From: Pseudoalteromonas sp. FUC4
GTDB lineage: Bacteria > Pseudomonadota > Gammaproteobacteria > Enterobacterales > Alteromonadaceae
DNA: 64,000 bases
Direction of reading: 5' to 3'
Assembly (NCBI RefSeq): GCF_008370255.1
Contig: NZ_SEUI01000003.1
Location: 479,411-543,410, forward strand
Each line of letters begins with the position of its first letter. Position 1 is the stretch's first letter. A program made the translations under genes and the position numbers. Positions 28,424 to 38,400 of the stretch are shown here, in pieces. The notes below the pieces were generated by a model. That model was not told where the DNA came from. It was given only the letters and a program-made list of their open reading frames with translations, and ran no database searches.

Positions 28424-28660
28424 ACCTGAAAATTAATTATATGTATTGTACGAAATAAGACCGAGAAAAGGCGGTTATGTATCTCATAAATTTGTGCGTT
28501 AGGCGTAAAAGTAAATAAGGTTTATTCATTGTTCCTATTTTATTAAGTGAAAAGCGGTAATGTATGACATTTAAAACTAACTGTAACTTATGTATAACAA
28601 CAAGAAAGATTATAATTTGGGCAGTTATTATGTTTGTTTTTTATATGGTGTTTTACCAAT

Positions 28661-29365
28661 ATGGATAAATACAATAATGAGGTTCGGTACCGAGCACAGG
28701 GTGCACGAAACGGGATAGAGGTACTTGCAGTTGGCGCAATCGGTCTAGTTTTTATTATGTTATTTAATTTACTGAGGCCGGGCGAAATAAGCATACTTGA
28801 AATATTTTTAGTGAGTTTGTGTATTGCTGCTATTTTTATTGGGTTTTTAAAAACCCAAGAACCGTATTATAGCCTGTTAATAAGTGAGTCGGAGCTTGTT
28901 TATTGCCATAAGTATGGCGCTTGGAGCATGTCTCGTAGTAACTTCCATCACAGTGGTATACCAAAAGTAGAAGATGGTCTTGATTACTTAGAGCTCAATG
29001 CGGTGGGTGTTAAAGTAAATGACATAGATGAGTTTTTAACAAATTTTGCACCAAGAATTGCAGGGAAACTATTAATTGAGCAGCGTAATTTATTTATGCA
29101 AGTTGTTCAAAAACATTGCAAAAATGGCAATTGCCCATCAGAATGGTTAATAGAAGATACACAATACACATCCCATAAAGGGGTAAACTATACTGGTCTT
29201 ATAGCCATGTTTGCTAATAGAACTAAGCACCTTCAACTGCTAACAGGTTACGATTTATTATTACCTGCCAGTGTATTAGATAGAGATATTTGGGCATTTA
29301 GTGCTAACTTAAATAAGTGGAAGCGCGAGCCCCGTCAGTTTATAGCGTCGCAAATTAACAATTAA
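28661..29365 (+). CDS. Membrane protein of unknown function, DUF2982-like
   Basis: 234 residues from the ATG at 28661 (MDKYNNEVRYRAQGAR); an upstream TTG in frame is less likely. Two membrane helices at about residues 20-38 and 46-64 are followed by a soluble cytoplasmic domain with several conserved-looking aromatic segments (EPYYSLLISESELVYCHKYG). It resembles the DUF2982 proteins of Vibrio, Shewanella and Alteromonas in layout; no function is known. The next gene starts 22 bases on and is probably co-transcribed. Confidence 0.6.
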   Translation: MDKYNNEVRYRAQGARNGIEVLAVGAIGLVFIMLFNLLRPGEISILEIFLVSLCIAAIFIGFLKTQEPYYSLLISESELVYCHKYGAWSMSRSNFHHSGIPKVEDGLDYLELNAVGVKVNDIDEFLTNFAPRIAGKLLIEQRNLFMQVVQKHCKNGNCPSEWLIEDTQYTSHKGVNYTGLIAMFANRTKHLQLLTGYDLLLPASVLDRDIWAFSANLNKWKREPRQFIASQINN

Positions 29366-29387
29366 GCTGCGACTGTAGGAAAGAAAA

Positions 29388-29720
29388 ATGAGCCAAGACA
29401 GAGCTTTTTTAAAAAGTGGTCGAAATACCATAATACATAAAGATAAAAAACTTGATTTAGTGATTGTAAACTCTGAAATTCATCCCAAAATTAAAGTAAC
29501 GCAACATGGCCTAGAACCATTTAAAGAAGAGTTACCCAAAAACCGTCGCGACGCAAAAGAGCGATATTTAGAGATGATTTATGTAAGTAGCGCTGATATA
29601 TTTGGCGAAGAAAAACAGTTATTGTTTATTCAAGCGTTAGATGGTCGAGAGTATAAAATTGATTACAGTAAAATAGGTACAAAGCTATTTGTACGTATTC
29701 ACCAAGATACTTATCTGTAG
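29388..29720 (+). CDS. Small cytosolic protein of unknown function (110 aa)
   Basis: 110 residues, charged, with no signal or membrane segment. Has an AGGAAAG ribosome-binding site about 6 bases before ATG. Central EELPKNRRDAKERYLEMIYVSS is likely helical and the C-terminal half looks beta-rich (LLFIQALDGREYKIDY). I do not recognise it. It follows the DUF2982-like gene closely and may act with it. Confidence 0.55.
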   Translation: MSQDRAFLKSGRNTIIHKDKKLDLVIVNSEIHPKIKVTQHGLEPFKEELPKNRRDAKERYLEMIYVSSADIFGEEKQLLFIQALDGREYKIDYSKIGTKLFVRIHQDTYL

Positions 29721-29790
29721 TGCTTTAATGGCATCTTTATTGCTTGTGATTACACTATAGTAATTATTTGACATAAAAAAGGTGCTACGT

Positions 29791-31446
29791 ATGAAAGCGT
29801 TTGCTTTAATCCCTCTCATTTCTTGTGCTTTGTTAAGTGCGTGTGGAGGCGGTGGTGGAGATAGTGATAATACAGTTGTAGAAACCTCTGTTAATGCTGG
29901 AATCGATTTACAAATTATCGAAAAAACTGAATTTACCATCACAGCACAAGGTTCTCCCGCTGATGGTACGTTTTCATGGCAACAAGTTAGCGGTCCAAGC
30001 TTAGAAGGTTTTCCGCTTGATGGCGCTGAGCAAACACTTACTGCACCTGACGTAAAAACTGATAGTGAAATAATACTAAGAGTGAGCTATCAAAGTACAG
30101 GTAGTAGCGCTGTTAGTGACGATATCTCTATTTCAGTGAGCTCTAATAATCAACTACCGCTTGCTGTCGTTACCCAAACATCTCCTGAAACACTTCCATC
30201 TGTATACAAAGATACAGTGACGTTGAGCGCCCTAGAGTCGAGCGATCCTGATGATAATGGTCAAATTGATAGTTACTTGTGGCAATTGCTATCTGGCCCT
30301 GATTTAGATATTGAGAGCTTTAATGAGTCAACGCTTAGCTTTTCTCATCCTTTACTAGAAAGTAACGTGAATTTGTCTTGGCAGTTAACCGTTATCGATG
30401 ATGAAGGTGGTGAGGCGAGTACTCAATATTCAATGACGCTTAATAAAACAAATGAACTAGTGGATGCAAATGCAGGCGCAGATCAAAATGTTGAAGAGTT
30501 TGAACAGGTAACGCTTGATGCTACAAATAGCGAAACTGTCACCGATACCTATCAGTGTAAGTGGCAACAACTTACCGGTAATACCGAAACGCTAAGTAAT
30601 ATCAATCAATGTACAACGACATTTTTTGCCTCAGATGTAGATACTGAGTCTACATTGAGCTTTGAAGTAACGGTAACCGACTCAAAGGGGCGCACCGATA
30701 CTGATTCTTTATTTGTTGATGTATCACCCAAAGCTCTCGGACTTATAAACGATAGTGGTGTTGGTGAGTGTTATAACAATACTCAACGTATTAATTGTGA
30801 GAGTGATGATTTTCCAGCGCAAGATGCAGAGCTTGGGCGTGATAGCTATGCAAACCGCTTAAATAAGATTGGCAAAGGTAATTTAGCGTTTGATTATACT
30901 AAACTTAATCAGTTTGCTGATGAAGTTGGTGATGATAGTCGTGACTTTACCTGTATACGCGATAATGTTACTGGGCTTGTATGGGAAGTAAAAACTGAAT
31001 CCTCAGGAGTATTACCAGATACAAGTTTGCGTGAGGGGCAAAATCATTACTTTTGGGATATAGGAGAAACTACTTTTACAGATACAAGTACTGCAAATAG
31101 CACATGCCCAAATGATACCAGTTGCGGCGTGCAAAGCTATATAAACGAAGTGAATAGCTTAGATTTCTGTGGTGGTACAAACTGGCGCTTACCAACTTAT
31201 AATGAGCTTTTAGGTTTAATTGATTACGGGAAACAAGGGCAAAGAGTGCTAATAGACGAATCGTTATTTCCTTATATTCCTCAATCAGGTGATATAGAAA
31301 ATGTGGATTTACCGTACTGGACCTCGCAAACTGCAGCTGATGGTACAAGTTTATCGCAAGCGTATATTATAGATATGAGTAATGGTAACGACCTTGCTTA
31401 TCCAAAAGAAAAGCTCGCTTATGTACGTTTAGTTAGAAGCCGTTAG
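29791..31446 (+). CDS. Lipoprotein with PKD/Ig-like repeats and C-terminal DUF1566 (Lcl-like) domain
   Basis: 551 residues from the ATG at 29791 with AAGGTG six bases before it. Signal peptide with lipobox LLSAC, so Cys18 is lipidated and followed by a Gly-rich linker. Three PKD/Ig-like repeats follow (TFSWQQVSGPSL, SYLWQLLSGPDL, QCKWQQLTGNTE), then a C-terminal domain with TGLVWEVKT, NWRLPTYNELLGLIDYG, YWTSQT and YVRLVRSR, the pattern of DUF1566/Lcl domains known from surface-exposed adhesin-like proteins. It starts an apparent operon with a shorter DUF1566 gene. Outer-membrane or surface location is inferred; ligand unknown. Confidence 0.8.
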   Translation: MKAFALIPLISCALLSACGGGGGDSDNTVVETSVNAGIDLQIIEKTEFTITAQGSPADGTFSWQQVSGPSLEGFPLDGAEQTLTAPDVKTDSEIILRVSYQSTGSSAVSDDISISVSSNNQLPLAVVTQTSPETLPSVYKDTVTLSALESSDPDDNGQIDSYLWQLLSGPDLDIESFNESTLSFSHPLLESNVNLSWQLTVIDDEGGEASTQYSMTLNKTNELVDANAGADQNVEEFEQVTLDATNSETVTDTYQCKWQQLTGNTETLSNINQCTTTFFASDVDTESTLSFEVTVTDSKGRTDTDSLFVDVSPKALGLINDSGVGECYNNTQRINCESDDFPAQDAELGRDSYANRLNKIGKGNLAFDYTKLNQFADEVGDDSRDFTCIRDNVTGLVWEVKTESSGVLPDTSLREGQNHYFWDIGETTFTDTSTANSTCPNDTSCGVQSYINEVNSLDFCGGTNWRLPTYNELLGLIDYGKQGQRVLIDESLFPYIPQSGDIENVDLPYWTSQTAADGTSLSQAYIIDMSNGNDLAYPKEKLAYVRLVRSR

Positions 31447-31455
31447 GAGAAAATA

Positions 31456-31974
31456 ATGAAATTAAAATTACTCTATGTACTAGCAACTATAAGCTTGAGC
31501 TTTAATATTGCAGCGGCGCAAACTTGCTACGTCGGTGCAGATACCACAACACCGACAGATAGATTTACCATAAATACAGATGGCACTGTTTCTGATAGCG
31601 AAACTGGCCTAATGTGGCAACGCTGTAGTTATGGGCAAACCTATAATACAGAGACCCAGCTTTGTGAAGGTTCTACACCTTCTCTTACTTGGCAAGAAGC
31701 GCTTCGCGGTGCTAAAAATGATACAACCGCAGATTACGATGATTGGCAAATGCCTAACATTAAAGAATTAGCGAGTATTCTAGAGCACAGTTGCACCGAG
31801 CCGAGCATTAATGAAGAGGTGTTTTTTGGTACTAAGCTTCAAAACTATTGGTCAAATACATCGGGTGTAAGCACGATGAGCTCGGCGTGGGTTTATCAAT
31901 TTGATAGTGGGCTGAATAGCTTGCATGCCAAAACCAGTAATGTGTATTTACGGTTAGTACGCTACGAAAAATAA
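31456..31974 (+). CDS. Exported single-domain DUF1566 protein
   Basis: 172 residues with a signal peptide ending about NIAAAQ, followed by a mature protein consisting of one DUF1566/Lcl-like domain: SETGLMWQRCSYG, TWQEALRGA, WQMPNIKELASILEHSC, YWSNTS and VYLRLVRYEK. Four cysteines suggest two disulfides. Begins 9 bases after the lipoprotein stop with GGAGAA in front, so co-transcribed. Probably periplasmic or secreted; its position just before gspAB makes a secretion substrate an attractive but untested idea. Confidence 0.78.
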   Translation: MKLKLLYVLATISLSFNIAAAQTCYVGADTTTPTDRFTINTDGTVSDSETGLMWQRCSYGQTYNTETQLCEGSTPSLTWQEALRGAKNDTTADYDDWQMPNIKELASILEHSCTEPSINEEVFFGTKLQNYWSNTSGVSTMSSAWVYQFDSGLNSLHAKTSNVYLRLVRYEK

Positions 31975-32000
31975 AGTACATCAAAAAATTTGATATACAA

Positions 32001-32032
32001 AAGTGCAGCTTTAAAACAGCTGCACTTTTTTG
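32001..32032 (+). terminator. Intrinsic terminator after the DUF1566 pair
   Basis: Arms AAGTGCAGCT (32001-32010) and AGCTGCACTT (32018-32027), loop TTAAAAC, followed by a T-run. Strong; it separates the DUF1566 pair from gspA. Confidence 0.88.
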
Positions 32033-32139
32033 TTTTACATCAATTTACGTTATTTCAATAATAAAGCGCTTACAACGTTGTCACTTAGCGCGTTTTTTTG
32101 CCATTATAGGCCGTGATTTAATTACGAAGGAACATCACG

Positions 32140-33057
32140 GTGTATTTAAGCTATTTTGGCCTGAACGAAAAACCTTTTTCGATTTCGCCCAACCCTCATT
32201 ACTTATTTTTAAGTGAACGACATAAAGAAGCCTTAGCACACCTTACCTACGGATTAGGTGAAGACGGTGGTTTTGTATTATTAACAGGTGAAGTAGGCAC
32301 AGGTAAAACTACAATTACCCGCAGCATGTTAGAACAATTGCCTGAAAATACTCAAGTAGCGATGATACATAATCCAGCGCTTTCAGAGCTGGAGTTATTA
32401 GCCAGTATTTGTGATGAGCTCAACATTAGTTACGATACTAATAATGCGACGCTTAAGAGCCTTACCGATATTATAAAAAAGCATTTGGAGACTAATAATA
32501 AATCAGGCGGGCACACTATACTTATTATCGACGAAGCACAATTACTTGCCCCTAACGTGCTTGAGCAATTACGTTTGCTGACAAATATAGAAACCGATCA
32601 TAAAAAATTATTACAAATAGTATTGGTTGGTCAACCTGAGCTGCAAGACCTTTTGAAGCGCAACGAATTAAGGCAACTTGCCCAGAGGATAACGGCTCGT
32701 TACCATTTATTACCACTTACGCAAGGCCAAACTGTCGCTTACATAAAGCATCGGTTACATATTGCTGGGTGTGATAAAGGAATCTTTTCGATGGATGCCA
32801 TGCAAGCTGTTCATCAATTAACTGGCGGTGTGCCACGATTAATGAACTTGGTCTGTGAGCGTGCTTTAGTTGGGACTTTTGCAAAGCAGCAGTTGATAGT
32901 TGATAGCGATATAATAAAAAAATCAGCCCATGAGTCTTTACCCATGGATTTTGTAGCACCGGTTAACCAAGCTAACAAAGCAACGTCATTTGTACCCTAT
33001 AGCCTTGCATTCGCTGCTTTATTTGCCGTAGGCATTGGGCTTTCATTTATTTTATAG
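32140..33057 (+). CDS. gspA: General secretion ATPase GspA/ExeA-like
   Basis: 305 residues, GTG start at 32140 with GAAGGA nine bases before it. N-terminal YFGLNEKPFSISPNPHYLFLS is the ExeA/GspA/MshM hallmark. AAA+ ATPase with Walker A GEVGTGKTT and Walker B TILIIDEAQLL; a single membrane helix ends the protein (about residues 287-305, SLAFAALFAVGIGLSFIL). Together with GspB it helps assemble the type II secretin through the peptidoglycan in Aeromonas and relatives. It lacks the C-terminal periplasmic peptidoglycan-binding domain of Aeromonas ExeA. The other gsp genes are not in this window. Confidence 0.85.
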   Translation: MYLSYFGLNEKPFSISPNPHYLFLSERHKEALAHLTYGLGEDGGFVLLTGEVGTGKTTITRSMLEQLPENTQVAMIHNPALSELELLASICDELNISYDTNNATLKSLTDIIKKHLETNNKSGGHTILIIDEAQLLAPNVLEQLRLLTNIETDHKKLLQIVLVGQPELQDLLKRNELRQLAQRITARYHLLPLTQGQTVAYIKHRLHIAGCDKGIFSMDAMQAVHQLTGGVPRLMNLVCERALVGTFAKQQLIVDSDIIKKSAHESLPMDFVAPVNQANKATSFVPYSLAFAALFAVGIGLSFIL

Positions 33058-33068
33058 TTAGGTAAGTT

Positions 33069-34106
33069 ATGTCTTATTTATTAGATGCGCTAAAGCAGTC
33101 GCAGCAATCAGATATGAGTGCTGAACAGTACGACTTACAATCTGAGCAGTTAAAGCAACAGCAAGCACTTAAGCGTTATAGACGATTAGCATTAGTATTT
33201 GGTACAAGCTTAGCTGCTTTTATTGCGGTAGCTGGTGGCTTTACCGCCGGAAAGTGGTTTCAGAGTACGACTTTATTAAACGCAGCGGAACCCGCTGTAA
33301 TTAAGGTGGTGGAAAGCGAAAAATCATCGCCTAACAAAGACGTTAAAGAGGAAGATGTTGAAGCTGAAAAACAACAAGTAGCTAAGCTAGAGCCTGCTAA
33401 AGTAGCTCCAACAAATACTGCAACGATTGAAGGGCAACTTGTGCATGTGCAAACACCCAATGGTGTACAGCAAATGTTATTAACCCCAAATGGTCAGTAT
33501 ATTCCTATGCCGTCGAGCCCGGTGGCGAGCGCAGCAGGTTATAATCAGCAAAGTATGCAACAAGTAATGCCTGTTCAAAATTACAATCAGCCGGCGTTTA
33601 ACCCACAAAGTAATTACAATCCAAATAATGCACAAAACACTGCGGTATTTGGGCAAAATAAAAATACCGCATCGGCTCAACTTGATATGAGTAAATATAA
33701 AGTATTGGGTAAGCCAATTAATGGCAGCACCCAATCTCAGCAGACGGATGACCCTGAGCTTGATGGAGTGCCTACAACGCTTAAAAATGCATTTGCGCAA
33801 GCTATACAAGATGTCGAAAAAAACCAAGATTATGAAGTTACTCAAGCGTCAAAAACATCATCACGTGTTGAGCCTGTAGAGTTACTACCTGATGGTTTGC
33901 AATCAATGTTACCTAATATTAAATATCAAGCGCATATATATTCATCGAGTGCTGATAAACGTTGGATCAAGCTAAATGGCCGAGAATTACACGAAGGAGA
34001 AAGCATAGGTGCTCTAACAGTCACAGAAATTACACCTGAGCAAAGTGTGCTAGATTTTGATGGTTATGAGTTTAGCTTAAAAGCTTTGCAAGACTGGCCG
34101 CAGTAA
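33069..34106 (+). CDS. gspB: Type II secretion assembly protein GspB-like
   Basis: 345 residues. N-terminal MSYLLDALKQSQQSD is the typical GspB/ExeB start, followed by a membrane helix (about 42-62), a long Gln/Asn/Pro-rich periplasmic linker and a C-terminal GspB domain (IKYQAHIYSSSADKRWIKLN ... EFSLKALQDWPQ). It starts 11 bases after gspA and acts with it; GspB scaffolds secretin assembly at the inner membrane. The low-complexity linker is longer than in Aeromonas ExeB. Confidence 0.88.
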   Translation: MSYLLDALKQSQQSDMSAEQYDLQSEQLKQQQALKRYRRLALVFGTSLAAFIAVAGGFTAGKWFQSTTLLNAAEPAVIKVVESEKSSPNKDVKEEDVEAEKQQVAKLEPAKVAPTNTATIEGQLVHVQTPNGVQQMLLTPNGQYIPMPSSPVASAAGYNQQSMQQVMPVQNYNQPAFNPQSNYNPNNAQNTAVFGQNKNTASAQLDMSKYKVLGKPINGSTQSQQTDDPELDGVPTTLKNAFAQAIQDVEKNQDYEVTQASKTSSRVEPVELLPDGLQSMLPNIKYQAHIYSSSADKRWIKLNGRELHEGESIGALTVTEITPEQSVLDFDGYEFSLKALQDWPQ

Positions 34107-34121
34107 GCGCTTAGTTATCAT

Positions 34122-34154
34122 GTTGAGAGCTCGGTAGAATATTGAGCTCTCAAC
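34122..34154. terminator. Hairpin between gspB and the HD-GYP gene
   Basis: Perfect arms GTTGAGAGCTC (34122-34132) and GAGCTCTCAAC (34144-34154) with an 11-base loop between convergent genes. No T-run on either strand, so it may be Rho-assisted or an RNA-protecting hairpin. Confidence 0.65.
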
Positions 34155-34159
34155 AGTGC

Positions 34160-35359
34160 TTAGGATAATATTGAATTTTTATAAAAGCGTTCTAAATCAA
34201 TATTATATTCCTTAGGTTTAACCGCTGACTCAAGAGTGTCTTCAGTTTTTTTATTAGATAAATCAATATCTTTTACTTCGGTATAGCGGCTATGCTTAGC
34301 GCTGTAAAATGTTTTAACGACAGGTTTTAGTGGTGCCCCCGGATTACTCTCGGTGACCAAACCTACTCTTTGACTCGATAACCTTACAAGCGTTCCTACC
34401 GGATGGATGCCAATACATTGAATAAATTTATTAAGCAGCACAGGATCAAAGCTATCTGGGCACCCGTCTTTTAATATTTTAAACGCCTTTATTGGTTCCA
34501 TGCCCGCTTTATAAACACGTTCTGCGGTAAGTGCATCATACACATCTACAATTGATGCCATACGCACGTACTGACTTATCTCGTCACCTTTTTTACCAAA
34601 CGGGTAGCCTTTACCATCGAGTCTTTCGTGGTGCATACCTGCAATATCTACCGCGATGCCTGTTAACCCAGAGTCTTCTAATATTTCTTTACTGAAAAGC
34701 GAATGCATTTTCATTATTTTAAATTCGTCGTCTGTAAAACGGCCAGGTTTATTTAGCACTTCATCAGGGATTTTTATTTTACCAATGTCGTGTAATAGCG
34801 CGCCGGTAGTCAGCTCAACAATAGTATCTTTTTCTATATTCAAGTGTTTTGCAAAAATACCCATTAATATTGATACATTAATTGAGTGCTCAAGTAGGTA
34901 GGCATCTTTTTGGCGCATTTGGGTAAGGCAGGCTAGGGCATCTTGATTTCTAAAAACAGAATCCATAAAGCCAGTTGCCAGTTCTCTAAACGGTGCTATA
35001 TCTATGTCACGGCCAGCTTTTATATCTTTAAATGCTTTTATTTGTAGTGTTTTTGCTTCGTCGTAAAGCTTTTTTGCTTTTCCCATTTCTTGCTCAGCGC
35101 TGTTTATTTTTTGCCAAGGATCACGCTTTATTTTTGTTGTAGGTGTAGCGATAGGATCTTTTTCAGGGACTGAATCAATGAGGGTTTTATCAGGGTCGAT
35201 TTCTACTTCTAAAATACCTGCTTTTATCAGGTTATTAATACCAGCTTGAGTTTTAACCCAGCCTTGGTTTTTAATTTTAATGCTGCCAGTTTGCTTGGTA
35301 ACGCTTTGCACAAACATGCCAGGGACTAACTTAGTAATAGGAATGGTTTTCAATTTCAC
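34160..35359 (-). CDS. HD-GYP cyclic-di-GMP phosphodiesterase
   Basis: 399 residues, cytosolic. N-terminal DUF3391-type domain (about 1-125, IPITKLVPGMFVQSV) and a C-terminal HD-GYP domain with LLHDIGKIKIPDEVLNKPG, the MHHERLDGKGYP signature and IVDVYDALTAERVYKAG. All usual metal and GYP residues are present, so it is likely active in hydrolysing c-di-GMP to GMP. Sits alone between two terminators. Fits the other c-di-GMP genes in the window. Confidence 0.92.
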   Translation of the reverse strand: MKLKTIPITKLVPGMFVQSVTKQTGSIKIKNQGWVKTQAGINNLIKAGILEVEIDPDKTLIDSVPEKDPIATPTTKIKRDPWQKINSAEQEMGKAKKLYDEAKTLQIKAFKDIKAGRDIDIAPFRELATGFMDSVFRNQDALACLTQMRQKDAYLLEHSINVSILMGIFAKHLNIEKDTIVELTTGALLHDIGKIKIPDEVLNKPGRFTDDEFKIMKMHSLFSKEILEDSGLTGIAVDIAGMHHERLDGKGYPFGKKGDEISQYVRMASIVDVYDALTAERVYKAGMEPIKAFKILKDGCPDSFDPVLLNKFIQCIGIHPVGTLVRLSSQRVGLVTESNPGAPLKPVVKTFYSAKHSRYTEVKDIDLSNKKTEDTLESAVKPKEYNIDLERFYKNSILS

Positions 35360-35414
35360 GGCTTCAGTTGTTAATCTACTTTTAAACTAACAAAATTATA
35401 CGTAACGACCAAAT

Positions 35415-35443
35415 AAAAAAGGCACTTTACAGTGCCTTTTTTT
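35415..35443 (-). terminator. Terminator of putA
   Basis: Arms AAAAAAGGCACT and AGTGCCTTTTTTT around a 4-base loop, 29 bases past the putA stop on the minus strand. U-tails exist in both directions, but only putA reads into it. Confidence 0.87.
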
Positions 35444-35471
35444 ATTCTTTAGTGAAAAAGCATTAGCTTAA

Positions 35472-38400
35472 TTATTCATCATCTTCAACAAGCGTCATTA
35501 GCGAGGTGTTACCGCCTGATGCTGTTGTATCAATACTGATTGTTTTTTCAGTAATAAGACGTTTGATTAATGTATCGTAATACTCAGAGCTAATTACCGG
35601 TAAAATAGCCCCTTTACGCTGTGCAAGTTGTTGGCTGAAGTAGCCTAAACGAGACGAGCGAGCAGCAACTACCGCACCTGCTAAGTGAGGGTGAGCCAAG
35701 ATAGCTTGTAGCTGATTAGGTTTAGCTACTTGGAAAACACCTTCAGCAACACCTGTAGAGATAAATTTATCTTTAAAGGCAACAGCTTCATCATAAAATA
35801 GCTCAGACGCTACAGTAATTACCGTATTACCTGCGGCAATAGCGGTAATGATAGACAATGCCCAGAAGTTAAATGATGTGCTCTTATCTGCATAACATAC
35901 TACACAACCACGTGCTTCTAGATGAAGTGTATTAGACTCACCCGTAGGCCCTGGCAGGGTAGTAAATTTACGCATGTGCTTTTCAAGGCGGTTAAGCTGT
36001 GCACGAGCTTCTGATAATGTTAATGCTAAATCGTCTGCTAAATCGTCGATAATTTCTACCGTTGCAATTTTAGCAAGCAACTGACGTACAGCCGAAACAC
36101 GGTCGTTTAGTGGTGTTGCACGCCAGATTTTTTCATCGCGCATTGAGTTAGCCATTAGCTTTTTAACTTGCTCATTTGCACCGCTGTAGTGGTGTAAATC
36201 AAGCTCATCTGGCGTCAGGTTTGTCATTTGCACGTTATCTGGTGAAGCCTTTTCTTTTACTAAACGTTGAAGGTAGTTAGGGCCACCGGCTTTAGGGCCG
36301 GTACCTGATAAACCACGGCCGCCAAATGGTTGCACACCAACAATAGCACCAATCATGTTACGGTTAATGTAAACATTACCCGCACGTGACATTTTAGCAA
36401 GGTACTCACAGCGCTCTTCAATACGTGAATGTACACCCATTGTTAAGCCATAACCTGTGTTGTTAATTTGATCCATCACATCATCAAGTTCGCTCGATTT
36501 AAAGCGAACAATATGAACACATGGGCCAAATACTTCACGCTTAAGTACTGATAAATCTTTGATTTCGTATAAACGAGGTGCAAAAAAGTATGCGCCATTT
36601 TGAGTGTTATCCGGGATTTTACACTCGTAATGAAGTATAGAATTACCTTTTAAGTACTCAACGTGCTCGTTTAAGTTTTTAAGTGCTTTTTCATCAATTA
36701 CCGGACCAACATCAGTTGATAGTAATGATGGGTCGCCTATGTGTAACTCAGCTAGCGCACCTTTAAGCATTTCGATAATGCCATCTGCTACGTCATCTTG
36801 AATGAATAACACACGAAGAGCAGAACAACGTTGCCCTGCACTTTGAAAACCAGAACTGATCACATCGTCAACTACTTGCTCAGGAAGTGCCGTTGAGTCA
36901 ACAATCATACAGTTTTGGCCACCTGTTTCTGCAATTAACGGTACTTGAATATCGTTACGTGCAGCAAGTGTTTGAGAAATTAATGTGCCTGTTTCAGTAG
37001 AGCCTGTAAACATAACCGCTTGAATGCGTTCATCTGGAACAATTGTTTTGCCTACTTCAGAACCACGAGCAATAACAGGCTGAACAACATGCTCAGGTAA
37101 ACCAACAGAGAGCATTAGTTCAATAGCACGAATTGCGATTAAGCTTGTTTGCTCAGCAGGCTTAGCAATAACAGTGTTACCTGTAACAATCGCAGCTGCC
37201 ACTTGGCCTAAGAATATTGCAAGTGGGAAGTTCCACGGGCTAATACATAAAATAACACCACGGGCTTCAAAACGCTCATCTTGTGATAGCTCTTCAGCGC
37301 GCGCCGCGTAGTAGCGACAAAAATCAACTGCTTCACGTACTTCATCAATACCGTCTTGCGCTACTTTACCTGCTTCTTTAATACAGATAGCAACGAGCTC
37401 ATCGTGATGACGCTCTAAAATATCCGCAACGCGGCGCAGTAAATTAGCACGGTCTTTTACTGGTGTTTGTGACCATGGTTCAAGTGCAGCTTCAGCATTA
37501 GCCAGTAATACTTTCATTTCTTCGCCAGTTTGCAATTTAACGTGACCGATGATTTCTTTATGATTCGCTGGGTTTTTAACAGCCAATGAGCCTTCAGGTA
37601 CTTGGTTTTGCTCAATTAAGTGCTCGCTAAACCATGTTTCAAGATTCTCTTTGAAAGGGGTAATAACGTTAATATCGGTTAAATCCATGCCTTTAGAGTT
37701 AGCACGTTCTTCACCGTATAAATCAATTGGCATTTTAATTTGCGTATTGTACTTGTTACGCAGGCCTTGCAGTGTTTCTACAGGATCTGGTAGCAATGAT
37801 TCAACAGGTTTTGATACATCAACAATTGCGTTTACGAACGATGAGTTAGCGCCATTTTCTAATAAACGACGAACAAGGTACGCAAGTAGGTCTTCGTGTT
37901 GACCAACAGGGGCATATACTCGGCACTGAATTTTTTCTTCGTTAACGATTTGGTCAAATAATGATTCACCCATACCGTGCAAACGTTGGAATTCAAAACC
38001 GGTGTTGTCACCTTTCGCTACTTCTAAAATAGTCGCGGCGGTGTAAGCGTTGTGCGTTGCGAACTGCGGATAAAGCACATCACGTGCTTCAAGCATTTTA
38101 ATTGCACATGCTTTGTAAGAAACATCGGTAGTAGCTTTACGTGTAAACACTGGGAAGTGCTCTAAACCATCTTGTTGAGTGGTTTTGATTTCAGTATCCC
38201 AGTATGCGCCTTTAACTAGACGTACCATCATCTTGCGACCAACGCGGGTTGCAAGATCAGTTACCCATTCAATTACAAAAATAGCGCGTTTTTGATACGC
38301 TTGAACCGCTAAGCCAAATCCTTGCCAATCACCAAGATCTTCATCACTAAATACTGCTTCAATTACATCTAATGAAATATCTAAACGGTCTGCTTCTTCG

